A stretch of DNA of 9,096 nt, from contig CAZIHW010000029.1 of NCBI GenBank assembly GCA_964539045.1, positions 1 to 9,096 on the forward strand. Reading direction: 5' to 3'. Of the stretch, positions 5,630 through 9,096 are shown piece by piece. The notes beneath the pieces were generated by a model. The model was not told the DNA's origin and did not search any database. It was given only the letters and a program-made list of their open reading frames with translations. A program made the translations under genes and the position numbers. The stretch is from UBA1227 sp964539045. Lineage in GTDB: Bacteria > Bacillota > Clostridia > Oscillospirales > Acutalibacteraceae. Each line of letters opens with the position of its first letter. The first letter of the stretch is position 1.

Positions 5630-5666
5630 TTAACTCATTTTTTAACTTATCCTTTTTGTCAACTTA
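5626..5666. repeat. Three short T-rich near-repeats
   Basis: TTTTTTAACTCA (5626-5637) and TTTTTTAACTTA (5638-5649) abut and differ at one base; a looser third copy, TTTTTGTCAACTTA, lies at 5653-5666. The block sits between the terminator and the end of dapF, where accessory DNA meets the core gene. It could be replication slippage in T-rich sequence or arm-type binding sites near an element end; nothing decides between them. Confidence 0.4.
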
Positions 5667-5678
5667 TATGAAACATTA

Positions 5679-6533
5679 TCAGTATTCGAGATTTCCGTTG
5701 AATACAAGCTTTGCGTTTCCGGTAAGAATAACCTTATCATCCGTATAATTTACAATCAAATCGCCGCCCGGAAGCTTTACTGTTATATCTTCACCCTTGT
5801 TACAAAAACCGTTTTCCACAGCTGCTATTGCCGCTGCACATGCACCGGTACCGCATGCGAGTGTTTCACCGTTTCCTCTTTCCCAAACGCGAATCTTGAG
5901 CATGTTTTTATTTACTATTCTTACGAACTCGGTATTTATACGTTCAGGGAATACTTCTGCATTTTCAAACAGAGGTCCGACTGTTTTTACTTCTACCTTG
6001 TCAACCTGATCACAGAATATAACACAGTGAGGGTTTCCGACGGATACACAGGTGATATTGTAATTTTCTCCGGCTATTTCTATCGGATAATCCTTTATGC
6101 TGTTCTCGTTGATTGTTGTAGGAAGGGATTTTGCAGAAAGATCGGCTTTTCCCATATCTACACTGACAAGGGTTACCTTTCCGTTGCGCGTATAAAGCTT
6201 TAACCTCTTTATTCCGCTTTCGGTCTCAACCGTAATGTCCAACTTGTCGGTTATACCGTTATCATATACGTATTTTCCGACATTTCTTATACAGTTTCCG
6301 GCCATTTTACCCTCTGAGCCGTCACGGTTGAAAATCCTCATTCTTATATCTGCAACCGAGGAGTTTTCAATCAAAACGATACCGTCGCCGCCAACCCCGT
6401 AATGTCTGTCGCACAGGGTTACGCAGAGAACTTCCGGATTGTATATCTCTCCGTTCCGATTGTCAATAAATATGTAGTCATCACCGGTTGCCTGCATCTT
6501 TGCAAATACGATTTTTTGCTTTTCGCTGCTCAT
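5679..6533 (-). other. dapF: Diaminopimelate epimerase domain of the fused gene (or a separately started dapF)
   Basis: These 284 residues, the full usual DapF length, are the C-terminal part of the CarB-DapF frame. DapF interconverts LL- and meso-diaminopimelate, the last step before lysine and the peptidoglycan cross-linking residue. Both active-site Cys are present, numbering from the Met at 6533: C81 in MAGNCIRN and C227 in ACGTGACA, with the substrate-binding motifs KMQATGDDYIFID (12-24), GVGGDGIVL (46-54) and GNPHCVIF (156-163). The Met at 6533 is the only sensible independent start, but the preceding bases (AGATATAAATTCT) contain no Shine-Dalgarno sequence. Translation as part of CarB, possibly followed by cleavage, is more likely than re-initiation. 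Confidence 0.85.
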
Positions 6534-9096
6534 AGAATTTATATCTACAAGTTCCGTATTAGTCTCTTTAAATCCGCTTGCTATGATACTTGCGGCAACA
6601 TTTGCAGTATCAAGGGAAGTAAAGCAAGGTATTGAGAGCTGGAGTGCTTTCCTGCTGAGTGCAATGTAATCGTTTACGGTTGAATCCATGAGAGCTCCTG
6701 TGTATACGATATAGCTTATATTGCCACTGTCGAGGAGATCGAACACTTCTTTGAATTCTATCTCATGTACGTCTATACCGAGACTCCTTACAGACTCTGC
6801 GGTTTCATGAGTAGAATATATCGAAAATCTCATATCATCAAGCTTTTTGGCAAGTGATACGATTTCAACCAGATCATGCGTATCAACCTTTATGAATACT
6901 CCGATAGAACGATCCTGCTTTGGATACTTCAGCTGTTTTCCGGAAGCTGTCATGCCCTTGAAAAGAGCCTCATTTCTGGTTTTGCCGAGACCCAATACTT
7001 CTCCGGTGGACTTCATTTCAGGTCCGAGATATGAGTTTGCGTCAGTGAGCTTCTCAAACGAGAAAACAGGAACCTTAACAGCATAGTAAGGCGAGTTTCT
7101 GTAAAGACCTGTACCGTATCCGGCTGATTTTAGACTCTTGCCTATCATGACTCGAGACGCTATATCAACCATAGGTACACCGGTTACCTTGCTTATATAA
7201 GGTACTGTACGGGAAGCTCTGGGGTTAACCTCAATTACGTAAAGTTCTCCCTCATAGATGAGGTACTGTATGTTTACGAGCCCCTTTGTACCAAGTGCGA
7301 GTGCTAAGTTTTCCGAACACTCCGCTATTGTGTCAATCATTTTATCGTTGATGCTGTAGGGTGGATATACTGCTATAGAGTCGCCGCTGTGAACACCGGC
7401 CCTTTCTATGTGTTCCATAATGCCGGGTATAAGAACATCTTTGCCGTCCGAAATAACGTCGACTTCAAGTTCCGTGCCCATCATGTATTTATCTACAAGA
7501 ACCGGGTTGTCAATGCCTTGAGAGAGAATTCTCTGCATATACAGCCTTACCTCGGCCTCATCGTGAACTATTCTCATATTCTGTCCGCCGATAACATAAG
7601 ACGGTCTGAGGAGAACAGGGAAGCCTAATGTGTTTGCGGCATTCACAGCCTCATCTTCTGTATTTACACCCATACCCTTAGGTCTATGTATGTTGAATTT
7701 TTCAAGCAATTCATCAAATCGCTCTCTGTCTTCGGCAAGGTCGACACCTTCTGCTGACGTACCGAGGATAGGGATGCCGGCTTTATCAAGGAATCCGGTG
7801 AGTTTTATAGCTGTCTGTCCTCCGAAAGCCACAACAACACCAACCGGCTTCTCAATATTTATTATGTTCATAACATCTTCCGGACATAACGGTTCAAAAT
7901 AAAGCCTGTCCGCGGTGTCATAGTCAGTTGAAACAGTTTCAGGGTTATTATTAATTATTACGACCTCATAGCCGAGTTCTTTAAGAGCCCATACGCAATG
8001 TACGGATGAGTAGTCAAATTCTATTCCCTGGCCTATTCTGATAGGTCCTGAACCGAGAACTATAACTACAGGCTTTCCGCTGCGCTTAAACTCGCGTGAT
8101 TCACAGCTTCCCTCCGATACCGAGTAGAAGTAAGGGGTCTCTGCGTCAAACTCTGCGGCACATGTGTCAACCATCTTGTATGAGAATTCGCAGCCGGGAA
8201 GACTGTCAGCACCCGATATGCGCTTCAGAGCATCATCGGTATATCCTAAGCGCTTTCCCTTGCGATACAATTCGTCATTTATGCCCTTTGAAATCTCTGC
8301 TTCATAGTCCGCGAGTTTCTTAATCTTACTCAAGAACCAACGATCTATTCTTGTTATATCAAAGATCTCTTCTATATCAATGCCGGCTTTGATAGCCTCA
8401 AACACAGTAAAAAGACGGTGATCGTCTGTTATCTTAAGTCTCTCTCTTACAGGTAGATCCGATAGGGGTTCCGCATTCAGGGTGTCAAGTGAAATCTCAA
8501 CGCCTCTTACTGCTTTCATGAGAGCTGCCTCAAATGAAGGCGCTATTGCCATTACCTCACCGGTGGCCTTCATCTGTGTGCCGAGTTTTCTGGAAGCTCC
8601 TACGAACTTATCGAAAGGCCATTTCGGAAGTTTAACTACATAGTAGTCCAAAGTGGGCTCAAAGCACGCGCATGTTTTTCCCGTGATATCATTTTTAATC
8701 TCGTCGAGAGTATATCCCAAAGCAATTTTTGTTGTGATTTTTGCTATGGGGTAGCCTGTCGCCTTCGATGCGAGGGCGGAGGATCGCGATACACGGGGAT
8801 TAACTTCAATTACCGAATATTCAAAACTGTCCGGATTAAGGGCAAATTGACAGTTGCATCCACCGACAATTCCCAATGCGGAAATGATATTGAGTGATGC
8901 TGAACGAAGCATTTGATATTCTTTGTCTGCAAGTGTTACTGCAGGAGCTATAACTATACTGTCACCGGTGTGTACGCCTACAGGATCCAGGTTTTCCATG
9001 GAGCATACGGCAATTACATTGCCGGCGGAATCGCGCATTGTCTCGAACTCGATTTCCTTCCATCCGAATATGTACTTTTCAACGAGAATCTGGGTT
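5679..9096 (-). CDS. carB: Carbamoyl-phosphate synthase large subunit fused to diaminopimelate epimerase (N-terminus outside window)
   Basis: One uninterrupted leftward frame reaches the window edge. Nineteen codons precede the Met at 9038 (including ILVEKYIFGWKEIEFE, a conserved CarB motif), so about 200 N-terminal residues are missing. Counting from that Met: the end of the first ATP-grasp domain (HTGDS at 23-27, EVNPR at 78-82), the oligomerisation domain (about 200-310), the second ATP-grasp (GSGPIRIGQGIEFDY 329-343, NNNPETVSTDYD 363-374, HSGDS 550-554, EVNPRASR 603-610), and the MGS-like allosteric domain (about 711-835, with STHETA). CarB makes carbamoyl phosphate from bicarbonate, ATP and ammonia delivered by CarA, for pyrimidine and arginine synthesis. 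After VDINS the frame runs straight into a complete DapF (residues 836-1119). The CarB part ends at its normal length, so this is an end-to-end fusion, not a truncation. The internal Met has no ribosome binding site, which supports one polypeptide. Confidence 0.93.
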   Translation of the reverse strand, partial: TQILVEKYIFGWKEIEFETMRDSAGNVIAVCSMENLDPVGVHTGDSIVIAPAVTLADKEYQMLRSASLNIISALGIVGGCNCQFALNPDSFEYSVIEVNPRVSRSSALASKATGYPIAKITTKIALGYTLDEIKNDITGKTCACFEPTLDYYVVKLPKWPFDKFVGASRKLGTQMKATGEVMAIAPSFEAALMKAVRGVEISLDTLNAEPLSDLPVRERLKITDDHRLFTVFEAIKAGIDIEEIFDITRIDRWFLSKIKKLADYEAEISKGINDELYRKGKRLGYTDDALKRISGADSLPGCEFSYKMVDTCAAEFDAETPYFYSVSEGSCESREFKRSGKPVVIVLGSGPIRIGQGIEFDYSSVHCVWALKELGYEVVIINNNPETVSTDYDTADRLYFEPLCPEDVMNIINIEKPVGVVVAFGGQTAIKLTGFLDKAGIPILGTSAEGVDLAEDRERFDELLEKFNIHRPKGMGVNTEDEAVNAANTLGFPVLLRPSYVIGGQNMRIVHDEAEVRLYMQRILSQGIDNPVLVDKYMMGTELEVDVISDGKDVLIPGIMEHIERAGVHSGDSIAVYPPYSINDKMIDTIAECSENLALALGTKGLVNIQYLIYEGELYVIEVNPRASRTVPYISKVTGVPMVDIASRVMIGKSLKSAGYGTGLYRNSPYYAVKVPVFSFEKLTDANSYLGPEMKSTGEVLGLGKTRNEALFKGMTASGKQLKYPKQDRSIGVFIKVDTHDLVEIVSLAKKLDDMRFSIYSTHETAESVRSLGIDVHEIEFKEVFDLLDSGNISYIVYTGALMDSTVNDYIALSRKALQLSIPCFTSLDTANVAASIIASGFKETNTELVDINSMSSEKQKIVFAKMQATGDDYIFIDNRNGEIYNPEVLCVTLCDRHYGVGGDGIVLIENSSVADIRMRIFNRDGSEGKMAGNCIRNVGKYVYDNGITDKLDITVETESGIKRLKLYTRNGKVTLVSVDMGKADLSAKSLPTTINENSIKDYPIEIAGENYNITCVSVGNPHCVIFCDQVDKVEVKTVGPLFENAEVFPERINTEFVRIVNKNMLKIRVWERGNGETLACGTGACAAAIAAVENGFCNKGEDITVKLPGGDLIVNYTDDKVILTGNAKLVFNGNLEY

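Noticed and set aside
1..9096. tRNA or rRNA genes, CRISPR arrays, complete insertion sequences
   Set aside because: I saw no cloverleaf-like or rRNA sequence, no regularly spaced repeat-spacer array and no transposase or integrase frame.

Overview
The window looks like a piece of a mid-GC Clostridia chromosome (Firmicutes; a gut Oscillospiraceae/Ruminococcaceae or Lachnospiraceae relative is my inference) where an accessory, probably integrative-element-derived region meets a core metabolic gene. The grounds are strong AGGAGG-type ribosome binding sites, sigma-A style promoters, a CHAP hydrolase of the type carried by conjugative elements, two-gene ABC exporters with TetR and XRE regulators, and the Clostridia-like CarB and DapF sequences. 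No integrase, relaxase or complete element end is visible.

Left part (1-942): the C-terminal part of a CHAP-domain cell-wall hydrolase runs in from the left edge. It is followed by a strong hairpin, a 60-codon coding remnant without a start codon, a terminator, and about 160 bases with no gene. This looks like the worn end of a conjugative-element operon.

Middle (852-5629), all rightward: a tetR-type regulator with a near-consensus promoter and three 13-base repeats just downstream of it; an AT-rich pair consisting of a membrane-anchored XRE regulator and a 63-residue two-helix membrane protein; an ABC-transporter ATPase overlapping by 7 bases a 533-residue two-halved permease; then an XRE regulator whose C-terminal half is a desulforedoxin plus superoxide-reductase-like iron domain. 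The last gene has its own promoter, whose -10 box lies inside a perfect palindrome, and ends at an 18-bp bidirectional terminator. Together this reads as an exporter of unknown substrate with three regulators, one of which is built to sense iron or redox state.

Right part (5679-9096), leftward: one uninterrupted frame encodes carbamoyl-phosphate synthase large subunit (N-terminus beyond the edge) fused without a stop codon to a complete diaminopimelate epimerase. Its GC content (47% in one 60-base sample) and orientation differ from the exporter locus (about 55% in sampled parts), so the accessory/core boundary lies in about 5584-5678.

Most notable: the XRE-iron-domain fusion with its palindromic operator, the CarB-DapF fusion, and the AT-rich XRE/small membrane protein pair set between tetR and the exporter.
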